Shown here one piece after another: positions 27,201 through 35,289 of a stretch of DNA of 64,000 bases. Positions within the stretch are counted from its first letter, which is position 1, and the number at the start of each line of letters is the position of its first letter. The translations under genes were made by a program, and so were the position numbers. Source of the stretch: Xaviernesmea rhizosphaerae (lineage in GTDB: Bacteria; Pseudomonadota; Alphaproteobacteria; Rhizobiales; Rhizobiaceae); the NCBI RefSeq assembly GCF_001938945.1, contig NZ_MKIO01000040.1, forward strand, positions 114,941 through 178,940. The letters run 5' to 3'. The notes under the pieces are model-generated. The model was not told where the DNA came from and did no database searches. It saw only the letters and a program-made list of their open reading frames with translations.

Positions 27201-28102
27201 TCGTAGCCGTGCGGGGTGAATTCCGCCGCGACATAGCGGGCCGTGTAGCTCTTGCCGACCCTGGGCGTCCCGGACAACAAGAGGACGTTGTCCCGCGAGA
27301 GAGCGTCGACGAGAGCGGCTTCGTCGCCCCTCGCAAGATAATCGGTCGGGCAGATTGACGGTGGTGAGGCCCGCGCGAGGATGCTCCGCAGCAGGGGGAA
27401 GGCGTCCGTCTTATTCGTCTTGGCCTCGCCGATTGCGGCGCGTAGCTCGAGCAGGACCGCCGCTGTGCGGTCACTGGGGATCCCGTGGTCGCGCCTGAGG
27501 CGCTCCGCGCAACGCGTCTCTAGCCCGTCCTCGTCCGTCTGGTCGAAGATAAGGGTTCGACGGAGGGCCTCACGGATGGCTGCGAGGTCTGCCGATGCGG
27601 CGAACGCCGCGTTGTGCGCTTGTCGTTTGGCGTAAAGCGCGCCGCCGTCGCTGCCCGCCACTTCTGCGATGGCGAAGGCGGCGAGCAGCTCTGCGGCGTC
27701 TGTGGCTTTGATGCGCGACACGGTGTGCTGCTCGCCATGCCAGGTGCTTGAACCGCGATAGACCGCGCTCGCATCATCGGCGCGGCCGGTCATCACGAGG
27801 AGGACGAGACGATCAGAATTGCTGATCACACGCTCGAGGAGCGTCGGCGCAGTGCGCCGCGGCGGTGCATGGGCGAGGCATGCGGCGACGTCGGCGAGCG
27901 CAACCGTGCCCGCTGCGCCTTTCACCTGGATCTCGCAGTGGACCGGCCGGCCATAAGCGGTGAACCTCAGTTCGGCGTCCTCGCCGCCGTCAGGCTCGAC
28001 AAGCAGTGTGGCATCGTCGTGCCCGCAGAACCGCAGCATGATCTCGATGCAGACCAGGTCTTGAAACGCGAATTTCTGCGGTGCGGTGATCGCTATCGAC
28101 AT
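24269..28102 (-). CDS. Cap4-like nuclease + STAND NTPase defence protein
   Basis: A 1277-residue protein. Residues 10-80 resemble the Cap4/DUF4297 endonuclease core: FAFQDL, an acidic patch EDAEL (about 41-45) and EIQVKG (57-62), i.e. a D...QxK variant of the PD-(D/E)xK site. Residues 270-480 form a P-loop NTPase with Walker A SGTPRVGKS (277-285) and Walker B LALLDDPLGG (324-333), the pattern of nSTAND3 domains. The rest, about 800 residues, is helical and repeat-like with many W/L/E-rich segments, as in sensor regions of STAND proteins. It is the last gene of the unit SIR2-HerA-KTSC-this gene. An antiviral nuclease triggered by a phage protein is the best inference. Start chosen where the nuclease core begins. 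Confidence 0.75.
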   Translation of the reverse strand: MSIAITAPQKFAFQDLVCIEIMLRFCGHDDATLLVEPDGGEDAELRFTAYGRPVHCEIQVKGAAGTVALADVAACLAHAPPRRTAPTLLERVISNSDRLVLLVMTGRADDASAVYRGSSTWHGEQHTVSRIKATDAAELLAAFAIAEVAGSDGGALYAKRQAHNAAFAASADLAAIREALRRTLIFDQTDEDGLETRCAERLRRDHGIPSDRTAAVLLELRAAIGEAKTNKTDAFPLLRSILARASPPSICPTDYLARGDEAALVDALSRDNVLLLSGTPRVGKSYTARYVAAEFTPHGYDVQEFVDVESAERFLLEPGAAPRLALLDDPLGGSQVEAQATRSLARLSKLIDRTRPQRKLLVAQGLEPLLATSRTASLAQTITAQRRWRDIGDLEAAFLASLWQALVATFAIDDALAARVTDALVTGELVLEPGCLEHLAANADRLRLAASIADITRLAREDAAQLGQMLAADGLEDLAVSLAVATAPREPIKLSDLAYVRGSGGAGLPGKRTALGTIIAIGGPPILPATAPAYDEPPKLAVADQTGLDDLERRRLVTIDAKPTVGFAHPFYRAAAETLLEAPTHHAAQAIGHALQRGLFCLSPHTSRATARNLDWIFDRLQARPTARASLVEQATEGLRSFFPATRDLCFGFLVNRLSDLPAETQRELPRWISSVTSVTLDDVEWSDGEAHLPYGEQLGTDYFERAFRIVHRREVAAELALLDAPEGLVGPERAAAVLRFLAASPEAMTLTMAGRLLSYDEAALRAEATKLWLSRPRTGDDEILDRIFADDHPSGALAALKGTVLGWEASTADRRARHLDGLATLAHNVAAAAAMLDFLVVFDREEHTGEHPPWPIFERLMPIVMAALPHNAAFIDARLFAVARSALGALSPTSLVALCDGWIDWLERNERAGRLPSEFSLGVAEILLQATAAEPERRETLVTRLLDFTGTGAKITFIADLIDHWSLLRDDERAAVFERLKSGRSDDRWLQAVTLTRSEVPDAVVVTLLPEGIDLSQPPTRLIDMAPPSLIEAAIHVYCGQPQPLWWLGTHHSGEAVWEPVVEIIACRPDHPLFELAWDHITYNGDGKRVARIVGALGATNAERTLGVMLRLKVRCTGNFMPEAWATLLRLAADSDEYELWLDRMAEASPAILDDIYDLRDWLSDDGDLHGMLDRLQNDFRPLEMAKIVFDPPHDVDAREMQDNAVKVLAFLVHERPPLLFGTCDRLLRWLEHATVDTAELVTLLRERRAAIFAEREAIEQAMNQPDPQLDGWIDP

Positions 28103-28200
28103 GGAGTCGCTATCCGGCCGACTTCGTGGCGCGCTCGAACTGACCGTATGCGGGAATCGGCAGTTCAATGCACCCAACGAGATCGGCTAGAACTCTCCAA

Positions 28201-28413
28201 TCAGATCGGGTTGCATGGATAGGCGTTTCTGATCTCAGCATTGAAGAATTGTCCGATAGAAGAGGCTTCCACCAGCCGCTCGTACATGAACTGAGGGACG
28301 TTGTAATATTCGTACACCTTGCCGGTAGCGACGAACTCCACCTCAAGTGTCTCCGAACCTGGGTCATAGCCCACCGAAGCCAAACTCGACGAGCTTACTG
28401 GCTGTCGTTCCAT
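28201..28413 (-). CDS. KTSC-domain small protein
   Basis: A 70-residue protein made of one KTSC domain: SSSLASVGYDPGSETLEVEF, then the GKVYEYYNVP strand, then the helix FMYERLVEASSIGQFFN. KTSC domains occur alone or at the C-terminus of some lysyl-tRNA synthetases, and are thought to bind RNA or proteins. Its ATG directly follows the HerA stop (TGAATG), so it is co-transcribed and probably coupled to HerA. Its place between HerA and the STAND gene is unusual and suggests a link to the defence unit. Confidence 0.85.
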   Translation of the reverse strand: MERQPVSSSSLASVGYDPGSETLEVEFVATGKVYEYYNVPQFMYERLVEASSIGQFFNAEIRNAYPCNPI

Positions 28414-30198
28414 TCATTCCTCCGTCCATCGTGGGTTCTGTGATCGCCACGCAGCCGTGACGTTCACGTAATTCTCGTTGCCGCGTTCCTTACTCCAGTT
28501 GTGTGCAACGCGCGGATCCTCGCTAGTAGGCCGCTTGCCTTCCTCGGGAAGCGTAATCCTGCATCGCACAGGCAGCTTTGCAGCCTCGCCGGTGATTACA
28601 GCTTCGCCCGTACGAAGCACAGGCAAGCTGTCCACGATGCCGCTCAGGCTGTCAGGCAGGGCGGCCTGAACCTTGCTGCGGTCCGACGAGTTGGAGAGGC
28701 GCAGCGAGAAGAACGTACCGCACTGGGAGAGAATGGTCTCGTCGATCTCGGACGGGCGTTGGCTCACGATCATCGCGCCGAGGCCGAACTTGCGGCCCTC
28801 CTTAACAATGCGCTGGACGGCATCCCGCGCAAGGTTGGCGTCGTCCCGGCCTAGGTAGCGATGTGCCTCCTCCATAACTACGAGTAGGGGGCGTGCCCGC
28901 CCGCCCTCAGGCATCTCGCGGCTCCAGAAGAGGGCCTCGTAGATGATGTTCAGGATGCCTCCAATCAGTCGCATAAGGGTCGAGCTTGGCACGCCCGACA
29001 AATCCAGCACCGTGATCGGTCTGTCGTGCCCGAGCCAGCTCTCGAGCAGTTGGGGCAGGTCGTTCTGCGGAGCCCCGTCGAGGCTCGGTTCCCAAGGCCC
29101 AGGGTGGAGCATGAAGTCGTACTGTCGATCCAGTAGCCGTGACCGGAACTGTTCGAGCTGTCGCCGGATTGACAGCACGTTTGTCTTGTTTGCGAACGGC
29201 GGCGTATTGCCTTGACCAGGCAGTGGATAGGTAGGCGCCGTAAGTGTTTCGGCATCGCCCGGAGCGGTCTGAGCCGAGTTCTGCTGAGTGTTCTCCATCC
29301 ACGTCTTGATTTCTGGGTCGATCAGGTGGAACCAAAGCGATTTCAGGCTAAATGGTAGAGGGCTGTCGGCGGTCAGCGAGTTGGCATCGACACCAGGATA
29401 GTTCATCTGGGCCGAGACTGCTGTTTTTGCTCTAAGAATGCGGTCCTGAATCGCCGTTAGTGCCTTCTCCTCGGTCTTGCCGAGCAGGAAGGTCAGCAGG
29501 TCATCGAGATTGAGTGCCCAATAGGGAACGTAGAGGCGCTCCTCATTCTCTAGCGGGTTAACGCGAAAGACTTTGGCGACCTCGCCAAGCGCGCGGCCGT
29601 ACTCGCCGTGGATGTCCATCAGCAGCACCCGCGCGTTCGAAAAACCCGAGTGGTCACCCTGGCCGACCGAAAGTGAGCGTAGCAGGCTTGTGACCGTTGT
29701 CGACTTGCCAGCGCCTGTCGACCCCAACACCGCGGAGTGGCGGGTCACGAGCTTGTCCAGATCGACACGGACGGGGATGCTCTCAGCTCCCGACAATCTG
29801 CCGATGGTCACCTGACCCGTGTCGGCAGTGCCGTAGATGCGGGCGAGATCCTCCTCGACTACGAGGTGCACCTGGTCGTTGATTGCGGGATACTGGCTGA
29901 TCCCGCGCTCGAATGTCGCCTCCAAAACCTCGCCAACGAGTTGCACCTTAATCCAGCGGTCCCCTCTGGCTCCGCTGTCGACCAGTGTCTCAGGCGTGGC
30001 CGTAGCACCGACATCAGAGATGATACCGTACAGGTCGTGATAGCCCTGCGGGATACGGACGAAACTGCCGACCTGGCCGATGCGGTAACTGCGGCCGCCA
30101 ATTATAGCGATACCTGAGGCGGTTCCCTCGAACTGTCGCACGTTAATTGTCGCGCCTGCAACGGCTCCTACGTGGCCGAGAAGAGTTGGTGCACTCAT
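28414..30198 (-). CDS. herA: HerA-type DNA-translocating ATPase of a SIR2-HerA system
   Basis: A 594-residue HerA/FtsK-superfamily ATPase. The N-terminal HAS-barrel (GRLSGAESIPVRVDLDKLV just before the ATPase) is followed by Walker A LGSTGAGKST, the conserved MDIHGEYGRAL, Walker B LLVVMEEAHRYLG, and the sensor SQRPSEID. HerA proteins form hexameric rings; in SIR2-HerA systems the ring assembles with SIR2 into a large NADase complex. The TGATG overlap with the SIR2 stop codon supports coupled translation. The start is ATG 30198, one codon inside a possible GTG. Confidence 0.95.
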   Translation of the reverse strand: MSAPTLLGHVGAVAGATINVRQFEGTASGIAIIGGRSYRIGQVGSFVRIPQGYHDLYGIISDVGATATPETLVDSGARGDRWIKVQLVGEVLEATFERGISQYPAINDQVHLVVEEDLARIYGTADTGQVTIGRLSGAESIPVRVDLDKLVTRHSAVLGSTGAGKSTTVTSLLRSLSVGQGDHSGFSNARVLLMDIHGEYGRALGEVAKVFRVNPLENEERLYVPYWALNLDDLLTFLLGKTEEKALTAIQDRILRAKTAVSAQMNYPGVDANSLTADSPLPFSLKSLWFHLIDPEIKTWMENTQQNSAQTAPGDAETLTAPTYPLPGQGNTPPFANKTNVLSIRRQLEQFRSRLLDRQYDFMLHPGPWEPSLDGAPQNDLPQLLESWLGHDRPITVLDLSGVPSSTLMRLIGGILNIIYEALFWSREMPEGGRARPLLVVMEEAHRYLGRDDANLARDAVQRIVKEGRKFGLGAMIVSQRPSEIDETILSQCGTFFSLRLSNSSDRSKVQAALPDSLSGIVDSLPVLRTGEAVITGEAAKLPVRCRITLPEEGKRPTSEDPRVAHNWSKERGNENYVNVTAAWRSQNPRWTEE

Positions 30199-31409
30199 CA
30201 CGCCACCGTGGAGACGGGCGCGGCCGCCGCAGGGGGTGCGGCCGGTGTAACGAAGACCTGTGTGGAACGTGATGCGGAGAAGAATCGCGCGAACGGCTCG
30301 ATCGCTCCGAGCGTGAACTCATGCGGGCCGCCCCCTAGCGGTTCCGACCAGTACGAGGACCGGATTGGTCCCCAGTCCTTTGAGGGTAGCTCCGAAGGAA
30401 CACGCCACGGGCCCTCTGAACCATTCACCAACGCCGCGTCGCGCGCATAGACGCTGAAGTTGGGCAGTCGGCGACCGAGCTCTCTAGCGCAGGTCTCGTT
30501 GGCAAGCTTCTGGAACTGGAACGCAAACACGCTCGCGGATGGGTTTGCCGCGAGCCCCTCATCGATTCGCGCCGAGATATGAGCGTCGGCGAACGAGAAT
30601 CCGATCGAGATCAGCAGCGTGTCCGGCGTGGCGAGGAAGGCGCGCAGCCTGTCGAGGAGAGCTGCGTAAGGTGCCTTTTGGGTCTGCTCATACTTGAGGT
30701 GCTCGGGGAAAACGAGGTGCCGCGCGTTGTCCTTCCCGGAGCGGATCACCTCGTCCTTGCTGTTAGAGCACCACCCCAGCGACCCGTGCAGCTTCCAGAG
30801 ACGCGTCCATCTTGCAGGGAGGTCGTTGTTGGAGACCGTGACCGGGTCGAAGAAGGGCTCACGACCGCCCGTGAAGCCGTCGAAGTACGGCGCGCGCACG
30901 CGCTCGAACGCTTCCTCGAGCAGCAGATCGTAGTTCGTCGTGAAGATCTCAATAGGATTATCACGACCGGCGCCGGTGATCCATGTCACGATGTCGCTGT
31001 AGGCGGAGCCGCTCGCCGGCAATGTTACTGTGACGACCTTCCCGATCTCCTCGCACACGCGCTCGCCAAACTGTGCATATCCCGGTCCGTCCAACTCATG
31101 GATCTTGGCCGGCCCTATCACCTTCGCAAGCGACCTAATCCTGGACAGGAGAGACTCGATGTCGTTTTTGGGCGCGAGCTCCTTCATCAGCTCTGCGATC
31201 TGCTTCCCAAAATCTTTCTCGAGTTCATCAAGGACAAGTTTGGTCAAACCGGCGACTGCCGGGATCAGGGGATAGGTTCCATCCGCTTTCTTCATTCCTG
31301 CCGAAGCGCCGGCGCCCAGCAGTAGTCCGATCCTCTTCCGGCCTCCGGCGATAATCGTGCGGAGTGCCGTCATGTATTGATCTGGATTGTGTACGATCTC
31401 GCTTGGCAT
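30198..31409 (-). CDS. SIR2-family NADase of a SIR2-HerA defence system
   Basis: A 403-residue SIR2-domain protein. NAD-binding GAGASAGM is at residues 32-39, FTTNYDLLLEEAF holds the conserved Asn/Asp, and LWKLHGSLGW carries the catalytic histidine. These match the NAD-degrading SIR2 effectors of phage defence rather than protein deacetylases (no zinc-binding cysteine set). First gene of the leftward unit. Downstream are HerA, KTSC and STAND genes. On infection the SIR2-HerA complex is known to deplete NAD; that activity here is inferred. Confidence 0.94.
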   Translation of the reverse strand: MPSEIVHNPDQYMTALRTIIAGGRKRIGLLLGAGASAGMKKADGTYPLIPAVAGLTKLVLDELEKDFGKQIAELMKELAPKNDIESLLSRIRSLAKVIGPAKIHELDGPGYAQFGERVCEEIGKVVTVTLPASGSAYSDIVTWITGAGRDNPIEIFTTNYDLLLEEAFERVRAPYFDGFTGGREPFFDPVTVSNNDLPARWTRLWKLHGSLGWCSNSKDEVIRSGKDNARHLVFPEHLKYEQTQKAPYAALLDRLRAFLATPDTLLISIGFSFADAHISARIDEGLAANPSASVFAFQFQKLANETCARELGRRLPNFSVYARDAALVNGSEGPWRVPSELPSKDWGPIRSSYWSEPLGGGPHEFTLGAIEPFARFFSASRSTQVFVTPAAPPAAAAPVSTVA

Positions 31410-31739
31410 AGTACCTCATAACGACTACGGCACTTTCTTACTCTCAACGATAAATTGATTCTTTCAAAAATCACACCACACCATACTGAACGAGCACAAT
31501 TTACTCAGATTGTGGTCGACCAGCAATTTCTGAAATGCCTGAAGGCAGAGAGACAGCCCGCTTGAAGGCCAGCGCTAGGAGTGATTATCGCGTCCGCTAA
31601 AGCAATAAGAGCGCTAAAAGCAGCCGGTCAACTTGCGGCCCCAAAGCGGACTTTCTCGCTCGCAAAGACGTATCGGCAGGTAGGCCAGTCCAGAACGACT
31701 ATCAGACTCTCTTTGGGAACTAGAGGCTTGTTAGAGTGC
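31410..31739. promoter_or_regulatory. AT-rich upstream region of the SIR2-HerA unit
   Basis: About 330 bases with no convincing gene. The first 100 bases (31430-31530) are clearly AT-rich against their surroundings and should hold the leftward promoter of the SIR2 gene. The rest contains only a short rightward frame that runs into the 3' end of the next leftward gene and looks like chance. Confidence 0.45.
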
Positions 31740-32876
31740 TCAGCAGTCGAGAACGACGTCCGAGGGTTTGAAATCCTCCCCAATCCCACCGCATTCGAAG
31801 GGCACATCTATTCGCACCGCTGCAAGCACCTCGGGTTTCAGGAATAGACGCGAGAGCCAAAAGTATTGAAGGATGCTACCGACCTGCCACCGCCGTAGGC
31901 GATATGGAGCCATTGCTTCCTCTATCCGGGGGAAGGCGATCTTCTCGGGGGCATCGTTATCCCAATTATGTACGATGAATGCTTCGGCCGCTTCCACGGC
32001 GGCTGATGGAATGGCGTAGACTGCCTCAAACGGATCTGGTCGCCGCAGCTTTTCCAGCTCTGAACGATTCCGCGTTGGCGCCATCCTCTCCTGATAGGCG
32101 TAAGCGAGAGCCTTGTGGATGTTTTCCGACCCGTTGCTGAACGCTTGGAGCATCGTGGTGCGCCGCTGCTCATATGTTGCCATCAGCAGGTTATGCTCGG
32201 CTTCATTCCTGTCAGCGGGCGTCACAGAGGCGTGGGAAATCACGGCTTCGGCATTATTTGCGCCCATCGCTGGCATGAGATAGGTGCTGGCGTACTCGCT
32301 GTATCCGTTTCGGTAGTAGAAGAGAGAAGCCAGCAGACTGATTTTCATCCTCGCATCTGCACCATAGCGGTGAGCCATTTCTGCTAGACTGTCGATGCGG
32401 GTTTGGGGCAGTTGTAGGTTGGCCAGCAACCGATAAGGCTCATCCCGGTATTCCGGACGGCTGACTCTCAGCTCGCCGAACCGGTCGCCCGGCCAGATTG
32501 TAAACTCAACCTCGCTGAAGGTCTGGTTGATCGTCTCGTCTTTGTCCCCGCCCGGCGTGCCCTTGGCGAAGTTCGACCACATGATGTTGTCATCAACGAT
32601 CTTTCCCTTGCCCCTGATGTAGTGCCCGTCGTTCAAAATCGGCGTAATGCGTTCCGCCTGCGCCGCCTTGATGTCTTCCATCCCATGGTGCGACAGGGGA
32701 AACTCTGGAAGATCGTCATAGCCACGGTCGTTGGCTCGCAGCATGTATGTGAGTTCAAATTCGGTGACCTCAATCAAGAAACTTACCCAGTCTTTCTTGA
32801 AGTGGGGTTCCTTCTCGGAAGTGCCCCCACCTGAGATGAACCCGGCGGATACCCAGCGCCATTCAATATCACTCAT
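31740..32876 (-). CDS. Unknown protein, first-position partner in a two-gene module (378 aa)
   Basis: The start at 32876 has an AGGGGGAT ribosome site. The N-terminal 170 residues are mixed alpha/beta and Trp-rich (DIEWRWVSAGFISGGGTSEK; EFTIWPGDRFGELRVSRPEY). The C-terminal 200 are helical (RMKISLLASLFYYRNGYSEY; AAVEAAEAFIVHNWDNDAPE). No catalytic motif or membrane segment. Base composition is lower in G+C than in the STAND gene, suggesting separate acquisition. It lies 59 bases downstream of the HEPN-like gene on the same strand and next to SIR2-HerA, so an uncharacterised defence component is likely but unproven. Confidence 0.6.
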   Translation of the reverse strand: MSDIEWRWVSAGFISGGGTSEKEPHFKKDWVSFLIEVTEFELTYMLRANDRGYDDLPEFPLSHHGMEDIKAAQAERITPILNDGHYIRGKGKIVDDNIMWSNFAKGTPGGDKDETINQTFSEVEFTIWPGDRFGELRVSRPEYRDEPYRLLANLQLPQTRIDSLAEMAHRYGADARMKISLLASLFYYRNGYSEYASTYLMPAMGANNAEAVISHASVTPADRNEAEHNLLMATYEQRRTTMLQAFSNGSENIHKALAYAYQERMAPTRNRSELEKLRRPDPFEAVYAIPSAAVEAAEAFIVHNWDNDAPEKIAFPRIEEAMAPYRLRRWQVGSILQYFWLSRLFLKPEVLAAVRIDVPFECGGIGEDFKPSDVVLDC

Positions 32877-32935
32877 GAAATCCCCCTGTTCACTCCAGTA
32901 ACTCGAACCGATCGGCAACATTCTGACGCCTGAAT

Positions 32936-33544
32936 TCAGATAGAATACCAGTCTCTCTCGGATGGATAATTTCCAACGTCCTGCAACATAGTGACGGTCG
33001 CGTCAGCCAGTGAGGTTATATGATGGTGGGCTTCGATCAATCCTTTCAGATCGATATCCATTGCTTCGAATGGATCGCCTCCAAGAGCCGTCGGGTAGCG
33101 AAATACTTCCCCGGTAGGATCGACCTTATTGATATGAACTATGACCTTGCGGACATGTATCGACCACTCGTCATCGCCCTCAATCATACCCTTTTCCAAG
33201 AGGAAGTCATTCAGCCGGTCATAGAGCACGATGAGGCTGTGACCGTCAGTCTTCAACGGTGCGTTCGCAAAAAAGGTGCACTCATTCAAGGCATGCTTAA
33301 GTGCAAGCTCCATGCTGTGACGCGCGAGCTGCATCAGTGGGATGAGGAGGTATTCCTGCGAAGGATAGCGCCGGCAGTAATCCTCCGCCATGATCTCGAA
33401 GGCACGATCGAAGGCGAAGGCGTAGTAGCCCCAGGACTGGCCATAGGCACCGGGATTTTTCCGTGGCGTCAGGAACCGCCGCATCTTCGGCGGCAGCTCC
33501 ATACCCAGATTCTCGTCTAGGATCGCGTTGAAATCTATCGGCAT
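32936..33544 (-). CDS. HEPN-like protein (202 aa), upstream partner
   Basis: The start at 33544 is taken where protein-like sequence begins (PIDFNAILDENLGMELPPKM); the frame is open further upstream without sense. The middle has QLARHSMELALKHAL, the R/H-containing helix pattern seen in HEPN-type four-helix bundles that often act as RNases or their scaffolds. Two further helices follow (YDRLNDFLLEKGMIEGDDEW). The canonical HEPN Rx4-6H catalytic motif is not clear, so it may be structural. Transcribed just before the 378-residue unknown protein. Confidence 0.6.
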   Translation of the reverse strand: MPIDFNAILDENLGMELPPKMRRFLTPRKNPGAYGQSWGYYAFAFDRAFEIMAEDYCRRYPSQEYLLIPLMQLARHSMELALKHALNECTFFANAPLKTDGHSLIVLYDRLNDFLLEKGMIEGDDEWSIHVRKVIVHINKVDPTGEVFRYPTALGGDPFEAMDIDLKGLIEAHHHITSLADATVTMLQDVGNYPSERDWYSI

Positions 33545-33848
33545 GTTCCGCCCATATTGTTCCCGGAATAATGATGTTGCAGCCCTCGAAACTAAGTAAC
33601 TACTTCTGATACAACGGTCGAGAAGCTGGACTCGCCTGATGATTGATGAAGATCTGAACGATACACAGATGTGCGGCGGCATGAGTGTTGTGGCAGTCGG
33701 TGCAATCACACGCAGCAGACGAAAATGATGGGGCCAGCCGATGCCTTCCATTCTCAATGTCCGCTATTGGCGCTTCTTGCCATCAATGTGGTAGCGGCAT
33801 TTCTCGAAAGCCCAATCGAGCTTGGTCAATGTGCGAGGAAAACACCGC
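33545..33848. other. Gap upstream of the HEPN-like gene
   Basis: About 300 bases. The half next to 33544 is AT-rich and probably carries the leftward promoter of the two-gene module. No further gene, repeat or terminator was recognised. Confidence 0.35.
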
Positions 33849-34229
33849 TTACCCTTGAGCATTCACGATCTGCGCTGAATAGATGCTGGACCGTCTCTGT
33901 TGTGCGGCCAGTACCGCAGCGATATCGCCATCCTTCGTGTGCGCGACAATGGCGGGTCCATCGTTGATAGAGAACGCGATCGGAGTAACTGGCGAATTCT
34001 CTCCGGCCCCAGCACCATGGCGCTCCGAAATCTTCTCAGCCGCCTTCGCGACCTCTCCCGCGATGCCGCCAAGCCATGTTCCGAAAGAGTCCATCGAATG
34101 ACGGAATGCATCGCGGGCCTGCTGGAGCTCCTGCTCCCGCTGGAGCCTCGACTTAACCTTCTGGAGCTGGTCGATAGCGGCTTAGACTTCGTTCAGGTCG
34201 TGGAGCGACCTCATATCAATGGAAATCAT
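33849..34229 (-). pseudogene. Small coiled-coil protein interrupted by an in-frame stop
   Basis: An ATG at 34229 behind a strong GGGAGGAATTT ribosome site reads MISIDMRSLHDLNEV and meets TAA at 34182-34184. The same frame then continues as a convincing protein to 33849: a charged coiled coil (AIDQLQKVKSRLQREQELQQ), then a Ser/Phe/Gly-rich hydrophobic helix and a C-terminal AAQQRRSSIYSAQIVNAQG. Either one sense codon has mutated to TAA, or a 15-residue leader precedes a second ORF starting near 34094. A nonsense mutation is the simpler view. Confidence 0.55.
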
Positions 34230-34279
34230 TAAATTCCTCCCGTGTTCCCAGGAGGATTATTGTCGGTGGGAGCGCGATC

Positions 34280-35254
34280 TCAAATCCCCGGCGGATTGGC
34301 GGCTTCTTCTCGGGCAAGAAGCTCATCGACGCCTTCGAGTGCATCGTCCCATTCGCGACGCTTGCGCTCCCAGACCAGAGCCGCTTCCTGTTGCCCCGCG
34401 TCGTCGGCGACAGGGTTCTCAAGCTTTTCGAACACATCGAACTGCGGCGTCGGCATAAGAGCTCCTCGATAACCGCCGATCCATAGGATCTGGGACGAGA
34501 CGTACTCCGTGATCAGAGCGAGGTCTCGAATGGCGGCGGCGACGGTGCCGTTGGCGATGGCAACGCTCTTGACAGCTTCGCGATCGAAAGGTGCTCCGGC
34601 ATGCGCCAGATAGGCGTGGCTCCATTCCGCTATCCTAGCCGCTCCGCTAGAAAGCAACAGTTGTTCAAGTCCTGACAAGGTCGCCTTCGGGATCGTGTCA
34701 CTACGGCTCCTGTTAGGGTGATGGTGGCCGGATACCCTGTCGAACTTCCTGTGAAGTCGCTCGGATGTCGACCAAGCCCGAGGCCCGGTGGTGTGTCCCC
34801 ATCTGACGCCCGGCGTCATCTCCGCCCATTCTCTTGCCTCCACCGCCTCATGATCGAAGGGGAGACCGTCGAAGCAGACGATGTTCTCACGAGTGAGAAG
34901 TTCTCTGTTAGATCTCACGTCAACGACCAGACGGTACAGCGAAATGCGGTTTCGTCCCTTGTCCATAAGCCGGCGGATCGCAAGCACCTGCTGCGCAACG
35001 TGCCCGCCGATCAGCGACTCGGCTATCAAACTGGTGTTCAGTGGTCCTTCTGGATTGTCCTTCGCGAGCTGTCCGATCGTCGCGAACTGCACATCGCGCC
35101 AGATCAGCTCCTGAACCGTCCTCCAGATCGCATGGTCAGGATCGTCGTCAAGCCAGTCCTTCCACTGCCGCCGCTTTTCGCGGAACGTGCGCAGCTTCAC
35201 CTTGTCTTGGACATCGCAATCGTCGACGGAGTATGTGTAGTCGCTATCCACCAT
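34280..35254 (-). CDS. Hypothetical protein, weakly HEPN/AbiU2-like (324 aa)
   Basis: A soluble, mostly helical protein. Residues 40-120 (VQELIWRDVQFATIGQLA ... AIRRLMDKGRNRISLYRLV) resemble the N-terminal helices of AbiU2-type HEPN proteins: a long helix, then R-L-D...S-L. A second helical domain lies at about 180-260, and the C-terminus is Glu/Arg-rich. If the resemblance is real, this could be an abortive-infection type protein. Start uncertain: ATG 35254 is used; a GTG at 35278 is possible. Divergent from the small gene at 35290. Confidence 0.55.
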   Translation of the reverse strand: MVDSDYTYSVDDCDVQDKVKLRTFREKRRQWKDWLDDDPDHAIWRTVQELIWRDVQFATIGQLAKDNPEGPLNTSLIAESLIGGHVAQQVLAIRRLMDKGRNRISLYRLVVDVRSNRELLTRENIVCFDGLPFDHEAVEAREWAEMTPGVRWGHTTGPRAWSTSERLHRKFDRVSGHHHPNRSRSDTIPKATLSGLEQLLLSSGAARIAEWSHAYLAHAGAPFDREAVKSVAIANGTVAAAIRDLALITEYVSSQILWIGGYRGALMPTPQFDVFEKLENPVADDAGQQEAALVWERKRREWDDALEGVDELLAREEAANPPGI

Positions 35255-35289
35255 CGCGCAACAATAGCCGAGGCCCACAGGGAGGCAAC

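Noticed and set aside
31581..31847. Rightward frame of 88 codons before the two-gene module
   Set aside because: It runs into the 3' end of a convincing leftward gene, has no good ribosome site and no protein-like pattern.
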